Assembly: GCA_020024675.1 (NCBI GenBank)
Contig: JAHHTM010000031.1
Coordinates: 1 to 9,317 of the forward strand
Length of the DNA: 9,317 bases
Source of the DNA: Muricomes sp.
GTDB taxonomy: Bacteria > Bacillota > Clostridia > Lachnospirales > Lachnospiraceae
Direction: 5' to 3'
Position 1 is the first letter of the stretch. Each line of letters opens with the position of its first letter. The translations under genes and the position numbers were made by a program. The notes under the pieces were generated by a model that ran no database searches, was not told the origin of the DNA, and was given only the letters and a program-made list of their open reading frames with translations. This document shows, piece by piece, positions 1-7,260 of this stretch.

Positions 1-1
1 T

Positions 2-259
2 GGAGAAAATCCAAAATTAAACATCAAAACATTATTGCGGTATGCCGTTGCTCGCTACAACCAATCACAGCGGGATATGGCATACCGCTTTTATGTTGCA
101 GATTGTTTACGCATAATAACTCAAAATACAGCACATGAAGGAGATACATACATAGATGTAAAATTTTCAGATATAATCAATGAAAAAAAAGAAGATAGCC
201 GTACAGGTGATGAAATTGTATCTGAATTTATGGAAGCATTAGGAATCGGGGTGATTTAA
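2..259 (+). CDS. Partial small phage protein just upstream of the tape measure gene (5' end outside window)
   Basis: The reading frame is open from base 2 to the TAA at 257-259, giving 85 visible residues. A TTG at 35 could serve as a start, but it has no ribosome binding site and the frame reads cleanly through it from the window edge, so I treat the gene as truncated by the window. The visible part is soluble and mixed alpha/beta in appearance, with a segment MAYRFYVADCLRIITQNTA and an acidic, helical C-terminus (TGDEIVSEFMEALGIGVI). It resembles a small family I associate with Clostridia prophages in the slot directly before the tape measure gene, where tail-assembly chaperones usually lie. 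A chaperone role is inferred from position only. Its stop overlaps the next start by one base (TAATG), so translation is probably coupled. The exact family is not certain. Confidence 0.7.
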   Translation, partial: GENPKLNIKTLLRYAVARYNQSQRDMAYRFYVADCLRIITQNTAHEGDTYIDVKFSDIINEKKEDSRTGDEIVSEFMEALGIGVI

Positions 260-471
260 TGAATTTATTTGATTTGACAGCAACATTAAAAATTGACTCG
301 AGCAACTTTGAAAAAGGAATTAGCAATTCAGAGAATAAAGGGAAAAAGTTATCAACTTCCCTCGTTGGTGGATTTAAAACTATTAAATCAGCCTTTCATA
401 ATGTTTCTGGAATCATGGAAAAGTTTTCTGGGAAAATAGGAGAAGCTGGGTTAAAAAGCAAAGTTGCATGA
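259..471 (+). CDS. N-terminal fragment of the tape measure protein (70 aa before the TGA)
   Basis: This is the piece translated before the premature TGA. It starts MNLFDLTATLKIDSSNFEKGI, a typical tape measure N-terminus in which a beta/alpha segment (LTATLKIDSSNF) is followed by a helix. The rest is basic and helical (KGKKLSTSLVGGFKTIKSAF) and should enter the long coiled coil that continues past the stop. On its own it is unlikely to be functional: it lacks the conserved tape measure domain, the hydrophobic segments and the C-terminal part that contacts the tail tip. If it is made, it may compete with or poison tail assembly, but that is speculation. Confidence 0.7.
   Translation: MNLFDLTATLKIDSSNFEKGISNSENKGKKLSTSLVGGFKTIKSAFHNVSGIMEKFSGKIGEAGLKSKVA
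469..471 (+). other. Premature in-frame TGA in the tape measure gene
   Basis: The context reads AAA GTT GCA TGA ACT CAA CAT. The frame is that of ATG 259 and of the 884-codon downstream part. Single transitions that would give this codon are CGA (Arg) to TGA or TGG (Trp) to TGA. The following base is A, not the C that commonly favours UGA readthrough, and I see no obvious hairpin just downstream of the kind used for selenocysteine insertion. Confidence 0.9.
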
Positions 472-687
472 ACTCAACATAAAGCATTAACTGAGGAACT
501 TAAAGAACAAAAAGAAAAAGTAAAAAAATTATCGGCTGAGTATGTAAAATCGGCAAAAGAAACCGGAGCCACAAGCAAAGAAACCAAAGAACTCCGTGAA
601 AAGTTAAAAAAAGCCGAAAATGGAGTTGAAGATCTAAGTGAAGAATTAAAAAAATATCCAGGTGCATCTGACAAGGCAAAAAATGCT

Positions 688-3342
688 ATGAACAAATTAG
701 GAAGTGCTGCTACTAAAGTCGGAAAGATTGGGGCGAAAGGCTTTGGATTGATGATAAAAGGAATTTCATCTTTAACAGCAGCTACTGCCAGTGGTGTAAC
801 TGCACTCGGCGCAATCGGCATTCAGTACAATACTGAAATGGAAAGCTTCACAAGTGACTTTAAGATCATGCTTGGAAGCACCGAGGAAGCAGTTAAAAAG
901 GTCGATTCTTTAAAAAAAATGGCTGCAAAGACACCTTTTGAAATGGGAGATTTATCAAAAGCGACAAAAACTTTATTGTCGTTCAATGTAGCAAAGAAAG
1001 ATACTAATGGTGTACTTCAAAAATTGGGAGATATTTCATTAGGTAATGCAGAAAAATTGGGAAGTTTATCTAGAGCATACGGAAAAATGAATGCGGCTCA
1101 AAAGGTCACTCTGGAAGATATCAATATGATGATAGATGCTGGATATAACCCATTATTAAATATCCAACAAAAAACCGGAGAAAGCATGAATGAGCTATAT
1201 GGTAGAATTTCAAAAGGCAAGGTGTCTTTCGAAGAAATTCAAGGTGCTATCGAAGCGGCAACAAGTGCAGGAGGGCAATATTATAATGGAATGGTTCAAG
1301 CAAGTACAACAACGCAAGGCTTGATATCAACATTAAAAGATAATGCTCGAGCATTGGTGGGAGAAGTGTTTATGCCAATTTCTGAAAGTTTAGTTAAAAA
1401 AGTCCTACCAGGTGCGATAAATGCGATTGAAAAACTAACAGAAGCGTATAGGACTAATGGAATCGACGGAATGATCTATGCTTCAACTGAAATAATAACG
1501 AATGCTCTAACAACATTCACCAAAAATCTTCCTAAGTTTGTAGATATGGCATTTAAGATTATAAATAAATTAGTCAGTGGAATTGAAGAAAGCTTACCAC
1601 AGATCACAGATGCAGCATTTACGACTTTCGAAACTTATGCTAAAGGCATTGTTGAGTTAATCCCTAGACTTGTTAAAGTTGCTTTGAAATTAGTGAAAAA
1701 ACTTGCAGAATATATGACTGATAATATGTCGGAGATTGTGCAAGCATCAATAGAATTATTTACTGCTATTATAGACACTTTTGTAGAATTTATCCCAGAA
1801 TTGATTCCGGTTGCTGTTAAACTTGTCTTTGAGTTTGGAAAGGCTTTAATAAAAGAAGCACCAAAATTACAATTTTCTGTAATTAAACTCGGAAAAGCAA
1901 TTATAGAAGGTATTATTGAAGGGGTAAAAACCGCATGGGTAAATTTGAAAGCAACAATTAAAAGTCTTTCAAGCAAAATATCTCAAACAATCAAATCATC
2001 ATTAGGGATTCATTCTCCATCTAAAGTTATGCGTGATGAAGTAGGACGATGGATTCCTTTAGGAATTGCAGAAGGTATAGAAAAGACTGCAAACGTGGCT
2101 ATAAAATCTATGAAAAAGCTTAGTGACAGCATTGTTGCTTCGTCAAAATCAAAACAAATTGTATCAATGGTATCAAAAGCAAGTACAAGCGTATCAAGTA
2201 CTATTAAAAAACGTGGAAAAATCATAAAAAAAGATGTAGAAACATACAATTCAGATATACTTAAATCATGTGAAAGTGCATGGAGAAGATACAAAACAGG
2301 TCATGAAACAAGTTTGAATGATGAGATAATCTATTGGGAAAATGTTAAGAAACAGCTTAGAAATGGAACAAAAGCAAGATTAGAAGCAGAAGAAAAATAC
2401 AAGAAAGCTTTAGAATCAAGAAACAAGTCTACAGATTCATACAATAAGCAGGCTCTTAAACTTCAAGAAGACTATCAAAAGCAATCAAAAGAGATTACGC
2501 AGAAGTTGATAGAAGACACTGATTCACTATGGAAACAGTATTATGATGCAATCGAAAGCAGAGCAAGTTCTTTATATAGTGGGTTAGGAGGATTATTTGA
2601 TTCATACAAAAGTGAAACAGATCAAACAGCGGAGTCATTACTTGACAATATGAATAGTCAGGTATCTGGATTGGCTGAATGGGCTTCTGCGATCGAAAAA
2701 CTTGGTAAAAGAGGTGTTGCATCTGCACTATTGGATGAGTTACGACAGATGGGGCCTTCTGCAACAGCAAATTTGCAGATACTCAATTCTATGACTGATG
2801 AACAATTAACACAGTATATGCAACTTTGGAAAACAAAAACAGATTTAACAAAGATGCTTGCTACTGATGAAATGGAGCAACTAAAAAATGAAACGATCAA
2901 TAAAACAAAAGAACTTAATATTCAGGCAGAAATTGAGTTAAAAAATTTAACAAATACTTATGTGAAAAATATGTCTGATTTAAGAAGTAAAGCTATAAAA
3001 GAAATTGGTAAAATGCCATCGCAGTTCAAAAATATAGGGGTTGCTGCTGGTAAAAAACTTGTTGAAGGGTTAAGAAGTCAAGTGTCAGCGGTCAAAGCAG
3101 CTGCAAAAGAACTTTCAGATGCTGCTTTGGTTGAGGTTAATGTTTCAAAAGGAAGCCGTATCCCTAAAACTCCATCTTCCAAAAAAGTTAAACATGGAAA
3201 TATTTCTAGCAGTGCTAAGAAAAACAATGGAAATGGAAATGTAACAGTATATCAAAATATTTACAGTGAGGCTAAATCGGCGGCAGACCTAATGAATGAG
3301 GCATATGCATCACAGAAAAGAGGTGTATTGATGGGTGTATAA
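688..3342 (+). CDS. Tail tape measure protein, main part after the TGA (884 aa)
   Basis: This part holds nearly all recognisable tape measure sequence. Counting from Met 688: residues 14-46 are glycine/alanine-rich and hydrophobic; about 48-235 is the conserved phage tape measure domain (TSDFKIMLGSTEEAVKK, KTPFEMGDLSKATKTLLSF, MMIDAGYNPLLNI, DNARALVGEVFMPISESL); 263-394 holds three 44-residue amphipathic repeats; 440-460 carries the hallmark GIHSPSKVMRDEVGRWIPLG; about 540-615 is a charged coiled coil; and the last 30 residues (from YQNIYSEAKSAADLMN to GVLMGV) resemble the usual C-terminal tail. The protein acts inside the tail tube, sets tube length and is released on DNA ejection. ATG 688 is preceded only by a weak AAGG about 10 bases upstream, so re-initiation would be poor. 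In the intact phage this is simply the continuation of the gene that starts at 259. Confidence 0.9.
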   Translation: MNKLGSAATKVGKIGAKGFGLMIKGISSLTAATASGVTALGAIGIQYNTEMESFTSDFKIMLGSTEEAVKKVDSLKKMAAKTPFEMGDLSKATKTLLSFNVAKKDTNGVLQKLGDISLGNAEKLGSLSRAYGKMNAAQKVTLEDINMMIDAGYNPLLNIQQKTGESMNELYGRISKGKVSFEEIQGAIEAATSAGGQYYNGMVQASTTTQGLISTLKDNARALVGEVFMPISESLVKKVLPGAINAIEKLTEAYRTNGIDGMIYASTEIITNALTTFTKNLPKFVDMAFKIINKLVSGIEESLPQITDAAFTTFETYAKGIVELIPRLVKVALKLVKKLAEYMTDNMSEIVQASIELFTAIIDTFVEFIPELIPVAVKLVFEFGKALIKEAPKLQFSVIKLGKAIIEGIIEGVKTAWVNLKATIKSLSSKISQTIKSSLGIHSPSKVMRDEVGRWIPLGIAEGIEKTANVAIKSMKKLSDSIVASSKSKQIVSMVSKASTSVSSTIKKRGKIIKKDVETYNSDILKSCESAWRRYKTGHETSLNDEIIYWENVKKQLRNGTKARLEAEEKYKKALESRNKSTDSYNKQALKLQEDYQKQSKEITQKLIEDTDSLWKQYYDAIESRASSLYSGLGGLFDSYKSETDQTAESLLDNMNSQVSGLAEWASAIEKLGKRGVASALLDELRQMGPSATANLQILNSMTDEQLTQYMQLWKTKTDLTKMLATDEMEQLKNETINKTKELNIQAEIELKNLTNTYVKNMSDLRSKAIKEIGKMPSQFKNIGVAAGKKLVEGLRSQVSAVKAAAKELSDAALVEVNVSKGSRIPKTPSSKKVKHGNISSSAKKNNGNGNVTVYQNIYSEAKSAADLMNEAYASQKRGVLMGV
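1474..1869 (+). repeat. Three tandem 132-bp (44-residue) degenerate repeats in the tape measure gene
   Basis: Three units of exactly 44 codons, at 1474-1605, 1606-1737 and 1738-1869, encode a shared pattern: an opening helix (YASTEIITN / AAFTTFETY / ASIELFTAI), a central LPKFVDMAFKII / IPRLVKVALKLV / IPELIPVAVKLV, and an end close to ESLPQI / DNMSEI / KEAPKL. A partial fourth unit begins at 1870. Repeats of about this kind are usual in siphovirus tape measure proteins, where their number tracks tail length. The units have diverged at the DNA level, so this is an old duplication. Confidence 0.8.
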
Positions 3343-4180
3343 ATCTAAATATGTAAGTGATTCAGGAAAAATTTTTTATTTTGATTATGAACATGAAGTT
3401 CTTGCTGATATTGATGGATTAACAGGAATGAATATAAATCTTGGATTATCACAAGGATTTAACCAGATCGGTCAGACAGTGGAGTCATACACCGTCTCTG
3501 GCCGTGAAATTTCAATCAATGGGAAATTTCTTAATGATGCAACTTCTAATAAGCATAACATTATTGATGTGTTTGCCCCACAGACAAAAGGAAAGTTGTA
3601 TTTTGAAGATAGATATTTTTTAGAATGCTACGTAAAATCTGCACCAATAATCGGAGTGCAGAAGCGTGATGCACGGTTTAGCCTTTCTCTTTTTGCAGAA
3701 TATCCATATTGGAGAAAATCAGTTGCAAATGTTATTGTAATCGGTGAATATACTCCATCATTTTCTTTCCCAGTGATTTATGATAATCATATATTTGGCA
3801 CAAGAGAAAATTTAAACTTTGTAAATTGCTACAATAGTGGAAACCTTGACAGTTATTTTAAAATTGAGATAATGTCAAAGAAAAAAATATTCAATCCTAA
3901 AATTGTAAATGAAACAACTCATGAATATATTAAAATAAATGATTCAATCAGTCCAGGAGAAATTTATAAAATTTATAGAGTCAGCAATCGTTTATATGTA
4001 GAAAAAACAGTAAAGGGGTTAACTACAAACGAATTTTCAATGCTTGATGAAGACAGCAACTTTATGAAGTTAAAAGTTGGAGATAATGTAGTAAGAATGG
4101 AAGCAGATGCAGATACTAATTTTATGGTAGTAACTATATCTTACAACGATTCTGTGGTAGGTGTGTATGAGGGAATTTAA
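3335..4180 (+). CDS. Distal tail protein (Dit), siphovirus tail component family
   Basis: A 281-residue protein of the Sipho_tail/Dit type. Dit forms a hexameric ring joining the tail tube to the tail tip and serves as the hub on which baseplate and fibre proteins assemble. The first ~130 residues have the family look: FYFDYEHEVLADIDGLTG, then GFNQIGQTVESYTVSGREI, a strand-rich DNA-free beta core, and DARFSLSLFAEYPYWRK. The remaining ~150 residues are beta-rich and would be the galectin-like or extra C-terminal domain. The start is GTG 3335: an in-frame TGA at 3329-3331 rules out any earlier start, and GAGG at 3320-3323 supplies a binding site about 11 bases away. It overlaps the tape measure gene by 8 bases. 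Its position directly after the tape measure gene matches the standard siphovirus order. Confidence 0.85.
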   Translation: MYKSKYVSDSGKIFYFDYEHEVLADIDGLTGMNINLGLSQGFNQIGQTVESYTVSGREISINGKFLNDATSNKHNIIDVFAPQTKGKLYFEDRYFLECYVKSAPIIGVQKRDARFSLSLFAEYPYWRKSVANVIVIGEYTPSFSFPVIYDNHIFGTRENLNFVNCYNSGNLDSYFKIEIMSKKKIFNPKIVNETTHEYIKINDSISPGEIYKIYRVSNRLYVEKTVKGLTTNEFSMLDEDSNFMKLKVGDNVVRMEADADTNFMVVTISYNDSVVGVYEGI

Positions 4181-5177
4181 TGTATATGATGTTAATTTAA
4201 AACGTATAAATTGCATACAAACATATGAATCTGCCATCTGGGAAGAAGGGTATAATACTCTTGGGACTTGCATGGTAGAATTTAAAGGATACAAAGAAGC
4301 AGCTGATAAAATAAAAAGTGGAGAATGGGCTTATTTAGGACTTTCTGGTTCTGAAAGTTTATGCCAAATCCGTTCCGTTGAGACTCATGATATTTCGACA
4401 ATTATTAGAGGATTCCAATCCACTAAAATATTAAGTGAAAGAGTGTCTACAAAAACTTTTAAAAACATAAATGCAGAGGAAGCTATGAGGGAATTGGTAT
4501 CTAATATGGTTCCATGGGAAAATCTGTATCTTGGTTCAAAGGGTGAATATCCTGATATATTTACACATCAAATCAGTGATAAAAGCGTTTTAGAATATTG
4601 TCAGACCATTGCTCAAGATACTGATATGGGATTTAAAATAAAGCATGACAAGAAAAACAAAAAAATGATATTTGAATGTTACAAACCTAAAGATTCTGGG
4701 AATCTAGTATTTGCAACAAGATTCGGGAATTTAACAACACCAGAGATATCAATATCTGATTTGGAATATAAAAATGTGGCGATTGTTGCCGGGGAAGTAG
4801 ACCAACAGACAAGAATAAGAAAAGAGGTTATTGTAGGAGATACAACAGCAAAAGGTTCTAAACGTCGAGAAATATACATTGATGCAAGGGACATACAAAA
4901 AGAAGAAGGTGAAACAGAAGAACAATATATTAACAAACTAAAAAGCAGAGGAATCCAGAAACTTTCAGAACAAGTCAAGATTGAAAATATATCTTGCAAT
5001 ATTTCTTCTGCTGATTTTGGAAAGTTATATAATTTAGGAGATATCGCCACTTGCATTCTGGACGATATTGGTATAAAATTAAAATTAAGAATAACACAGT
5101 ATAGAATGACTTTGCAAAATAACAATGAAAATATCGAATTGAGTTTTGGAAAGCCTATATACATTAGGAGGAGTTGA
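4161..5177 (+). CDS. Gp37-like siphovirus tail/baseplate hub protein
   Basis: About 336-338 residues, resembling the siphovirus ReqiPepy6 Gp37-like family (Sipho_Gp37), which takes the place held by the tail-associated lysin/hub protein in other siphoviruses. Family-like segments include an N-terminal REFNVYDVNLKRINCI, the ISTIIRGFQSTKILSERV region, a central AEEAMRELVSNMV and a long C-terminal beta-rich part (KLYNLGDIATCILDDIGIKL). I see no endopeptidase or peptidoglycan-cutting motif, so it is probably a structural hub. The frame opens at GTG 4161, but ATG 4167 (MREFNVYD) is the more natural start; both overlap the distal tail gene (by 20 or 14 bases), with an AGGTG just upstream. It ends in TGA directly before the fibre gene, whose ribosome binding site lies within its last codons. 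Confidence 0.78.
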   Translation: MCMREFNVYDVNLKRINCIQTYESAIWEEGYNTLGTCMVEFKGYKEAADKIKSGEWAYLGLSGSESLCQIRSVETHDISTIIRGFQSTKILSERVSTKTFKNINAEEAMRELVSNMVPWENLYLGSKGEYPDIFTHQISDKSVLEYCQTIAQDTDMGFKIKHDKKNKKMIFECYKPKDSGNLVFATRFGNLTTPEISISDLEYKNVAIVAGEVDQQTRIRKEVIVGDTTAKGSKRREIYIDARDIQKEEGETEEQYINKLKSRGIQKLSEQVKIENISCNISSADFGKLYNLGDIATCILDDIGIKLKLRITQYRMTLQNNNENIELSFGKPIYIRRS

Positions 5178-6647
5178 ATGGCAATTATTACATATCCGCT
5201 TAATGGCATAAAATATAGTGCTGAAGATGCGGAAACATACCTATGCACCCGTACAACTGGTGTGTATGCAAGTAGTGGGCATTATGATGTGTCAATTATT
5301 GGAGATAGAACAATTACTATTTCAAAAGGCTTGGCGTGGATGCATGATGGGGAAATGGTCGGAAAATCTTTATATAATAAGACTGAGGAATCAATTATCA
5401 TTCCGATTGCAAGTGGATCGTTAAATAGAAAAGATAGGGTTGTTATCAGATTCGACAAAGGATTAAATGAGTCTAAAATCGTGTTAAAGATTGGTACTCT
5501 TAGTAATAATCCTAAACCACCCGACATAGTAAGAGATGGCATTATATTTGAAATCGGATTATATATTATCGATGTTCAAATGGGAAGTACTATTGTTAAG
5601 ATGTCAGACATCACAGACACTAGGCTTGATGAAAATGTATGTGGAATCATGCGAGATGCAGTAACAGGACTTCCAACAGCGCAGATTCAGAGACAAGCAG
5701 AAGACCTGATTGAAAATTTGCGAAAGATGGGAGAGGATGCAGCAGGAGGAGCTATTCCAGACCATTCTATAACCATTAAAAAGCTTGCAAGTGATACAGC
5801 AAGCACTATTATTTATCCTGCTGAATCAAGCTATTCAAAGCCAATATGGACACTGTCAGGAGATTTTCCGCTAAAGGGTATATATATGATTAGATTCACA
5901 TCATCTAATAATTATGTTCAAGGCGACACGATCAGCATCAACGGGACGGGCTACACCTTGTCGATGACCAATGGAAAGCCGCTGGGCAACAACGCATGGG
6001 TGAGCGGTGCAGTGGTTTGTTTGCAGGTAAACCCGACAGAGAAAAAGGCTTTTTTTAGTGGTGGCGGTGCGGACTTATCGTTTATCACCGCCGGAGCAAA
6101 TCAGATTATGAGTGGATTTGTAGGAGCAAACAAAGATGGTGAGCCGGTGGCTGGTACAAGGACGGCAAGGGTTCAAAAGATAGCAATCGGCGAGCAAAAT
6201 GTAACTATGGTTGATGATGGGGGGTCAGGTACCAAATATTTTTTTGCACAGATAGCGTGTAAAGTCCCAACACCATTTGATTTATTAGTAATGGTAGGAA
6301 GAGTTGGCGTAAAATATGAAGTGTTTGAACAAGCCACTGGTGGAGGCTACTATTGGTCTCCAAAACAGGAATATTCAAAGTTAGCAATTGTTTATGATAA
6401 CAAAAAAGGACAATTTTTAGCAAATGCTCAGCAAACTAATTCAGCAGAAGTACCAAAAGATGGACCTTTCGAAGGTTTTTCTATAGATATAATCGAGGAT
6501 TTTAATCAATTCAAAACTTTACAATATAACAGAAATACGAACACTTTAATTTACAGTTTTCAAATATGGCGTGTTGATAATGGTCCATCACCTAAAGATC
6601 TAAAACTAACATTTTCTGATTGTGCATTATATGCTATCAAACTTTAA
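5178..6647 (+). CDS. Tail fibre / receptor-binding-type protein with mosaic C-terminal part
   Basis: A 489-residue tail tip protein. A perfect AGGAGG at 5166-5171, six bases from ATG 5178, sets the start. Residues 1-150 (ITYPLNGIKYSAEDAETYLC, ITISKGLAWMHDGEMVGKSL, LNRKDRVVIRFDKG) resemble the N-terminal attachment domain shared by many Clostridia prophage fibre/baseplate proteins. Residues 165-205 form a helical linker (QRQAEDLIENLRKMGED). Residues about 255-335 include ADLSFITAGANQIMSGFVGA and GEPVAGT, like the short turn-forming motifs found in phage fibre shafts. Residues 340-489 are a beta-rich C-terminal domain with aromatic and glycine residues, the likely host-binding head. G+C content changes sharply within the gene: about 52% over 5941-6180 but 25-35% on either side, which suggests recombination. 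Receptor binding is inferred from position and architecture. Confidence 0.75.
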   Translation: MAIITYPLNGIKYSAEDAETYLCTRTTGVYASSGHYDVSIIGDRTITISKGLAWMHDGEMVGKSLYNKTEESIIIPIASGSLNRKDRVVIRFDKGLNESKIVLKIGTLSNNPKPPDIVRDGIIFEIGLYIIDVQMGSTIVKMSDITDTRLDENVCGIMRDAVTGLPTAQIQRQAEDLIENLRKMGEDAAGGAIPDHSITIKKLASDTASTIIYPAESSYSKPIWTLSGDFPLKGIYMIRFTSSNNYVQGDTISINGTGYTLSMTNGKPLGNNAWVSGAVVCLQVNPTEKKAFFSGGGADLSFITAGANQIMSGFVGANKDGEPVAGTRTARVQKIAIGEQNVTMVDDGGSGTKYFFAQIACKVPTPFDLLVMVGRVGVKYEVFEQATGGGYYWSPKQEYSKLAIVYDNKKGQFLANAQQTNSAEVPKDGPFEGFSIDIIEDFNQFKTLQYNRNTNTLIYSFQIWRVDNGPSPKDLKLTFSDCALYAIKL

Positions 6648-6658
6648 GGGAGAGAAAA

Positions 6659-6925
6659 ATGAAAACACTATTGATTTATGACAACAATGGAAGAATTTAT
6701 TATCAGGCATCCGGTGACTACACGTTACCACAGGGGCTGCAATATTTGGAAGTAGAAGTGCCGGAGGGCAAGTACATCGCTGGGGTGGATGTGCAGAACA
6801 AATCTGCGATTTTAGAAGATCTTCCGGTATCGCAAGACCAGAAAAATGCGGATGATATCACAAATTTACAGCTTGCAGTTGCAGAGCTGGCGGAACAGTT
6901 AGCAGGGGGTGTCAGCAATGGTTAA
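6659..6925 (+). CDS. Small fibre-associated protein (XkdW-like position)
   Basis: An 88-residue acidic protein. The start is ATG 6659, preceded by AAGGGAGAG at 6646-6654; a longer frame from 6620 lies inside the fibre gene and has no binding site. The N-terminal half is a compact beta unit (LLIYDNNGRIYYQASGDY, QYLEVEVPEGKYIAGVDV). The C-terminal ~25 residues are a short helix of coiled-coil type (ADDITNLQLAVAELAEQLAGG). Proteins of this design commonly follow fibre genes in Firmicutes prophages, as XkdW does in the PBSX group, and may help fibre folding or attachment; no function can be read directly. It is richer in G+C (about 47-53% over 6721-6840) than the neighbouring genes, like the middle of the fibre gene. 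Confidence 0.7.
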   Translation: MKTLLIYDNNGRIYYQASGDYTLPQGLQYLEVEVPEGKYIAGVDVQNKSAILEDLPVSQDQKNADDITNLQLAVAELAEQLAGGVSNG

Positions 6926-7028
6926 TATTTATGTGGCACTGATTCAGAAAGGATTACGCACCATCGATCAAGTACCGGAAAAATACCGTGAAGAAGTCAG
7001 GAAGGCGTTAAAAAATGAAAAAATCTGA
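6918..7028 (+). CDS. 36-residue XkdX/CD1375-like phage mini-protein
   Basis: ATG 6918 to TGA 7026-7028 encodes MVNIYVALIQKGLRTIDQVP and then a basic/acidic helix ending in NEKI. The Y-x-x-L-I-x-x-G-x-[RK]-T-I-D-x-V-P core followed by a charged helix matches the tiny CD1375/XkdX-type proteins that follow tail fibre genes in Clostridia prophages. AGGGGGT at 6904-6910 is a good ribosome binding site seven bases from the ATG. It overlaps the previous gene by 8 bases and the next by 14. The function is unknown; constant placement next to fibre genes suggests a structural or assembly role. Confidence 0.8.
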   Translation: MVNIYVALIQKGLRTIDQVPEKYREEVRKALKNEKI

Positions 7029-7260
7029 TTGGTATCTGATATTTATTTTTTCGCAAGTTGTTATTTTTACAGTGATTATGATTTGGTTGTACCGAGCTAC
7101 TGGCGGAGTCCCGGATACACTTATTATAAGTGTATTTGGATTTCTAGGGGGAGAATGTGGTGTTATGGGATGGATTAGAGCAACCAAAGAAAAGGCATTA
7201 CAGAGAAAATGGGATGAAGAAGATAGAAAGGTAATAGAAAATGGAAAAAATTTTGAATGA
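7015..7260 (+). CDS. Small two-segment membrane protein of the lysis region
   Basis: An 81-residue protein with two predicted membrane segments, about residues 7-26 (YLIFIFSQVVIFTVIMIWLY) and 35-53 (DTLIISVFGFLGGECGVMGW), joined by a short GGVP turn, and a charged C-terminal tail (KEKALQRKWDEEDRK). AGGAAGG at 6999-7005 supports the start. I recognise close relatives only as unnamed membrane proteins beside holins in Lachnospiraceae prophages. Two segments plus a charged tail fit a class II holin or antiholin, but the topology alone does not prove it. It overlaps both neighbours (14 bases before, 20 bases after), consistent with coupled translation within the lysis block. Confidence 0.75.
   Translation: MKKSDWYLIFIFSQVVIFTVIMIWLYRATGGVPDTLIISVFGFLGGECGVMGWIRATKEKALQRKWDEEDRKVIENGKNFE

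Larger units (their letters stand above)
259..3342 (+). pseudogene. Tail tape measure protein gene interrupted by one in-frame TGA
   Basis: One continuous frame of 1,028 codons (stop included) runs from ATG 259 to TAA 3340-3342, broken only by a TGA at 469-471, codon 71. The two pieces are in the same frame and there is no other stop between them. The 72 codons between the TGA and the next in-frame ATG (688) encode a charged, coiled-coil-like stretch (TEELKEQKEKVKKLSAEY) that belongs naturally to a tape measure protein, so the coding sequence was intact until recently. A GGGGTG ribosome binding site lies 5 bases before ATG 259. Repaired, the protein would be 1,027 residues. At the roughly 0.15 nm per residue known for siphovirus tape measures this implies a tail of about 150 nm. 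Possible causes are a true nonsense mutation in a decaying prophage, a sequencing error, or tolerated readthrough or restart. TGA is an ordinary stop elsewhere in this window, which argues against recoding. Confidence 0.85.

Noticed and set aside
35..37. TTG at 35 as the true start of the first gene
   Set aside because: There is no ribosome binding site, and the same frame is open and protein-like back to the window edge.
182..200. A-rich slippery run (eight A) as a tail-chaperone frameshift site
   Set aside because: A -1 shift here meets TAG at 196-198 after two codons, and a +1 shift ends before the next gene; neither gives a sensible extended chaperone.
469..471. Stop-codon recoding (TGA read as Trp, as in some gut phages)
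   Set aside because: TGA is the natural stop of several genes here (5175-5177, 7258-7260, 7565-7567, 8137-8139), and reading through them would run into unrelated frames. Tryptophan is encoded by TGG throughout.
259..700. Programmed frameshift or intron between the two tape measure pieces
   Set aside because: Both pieces lie in the same frame and the sequence between them keeps coding for a coiled coil, so neither frameshifting nor splicing is needed to explain it.
474..821. Minus-strand frame of 115 codons, and similar long frames opposite the tail genes
   Set aside because: They are shadows of the plus-strand genes: no ribosome binding sites, serine/phenylalanine-rich mirror composition, no recognisable domains.
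6181..6647. Diversity-generating retroelement target in the fibre C-terminus
   Set aside because: No reverse transcriptase, no second template copy and no adenine-biased repeat pair were seen in the window.
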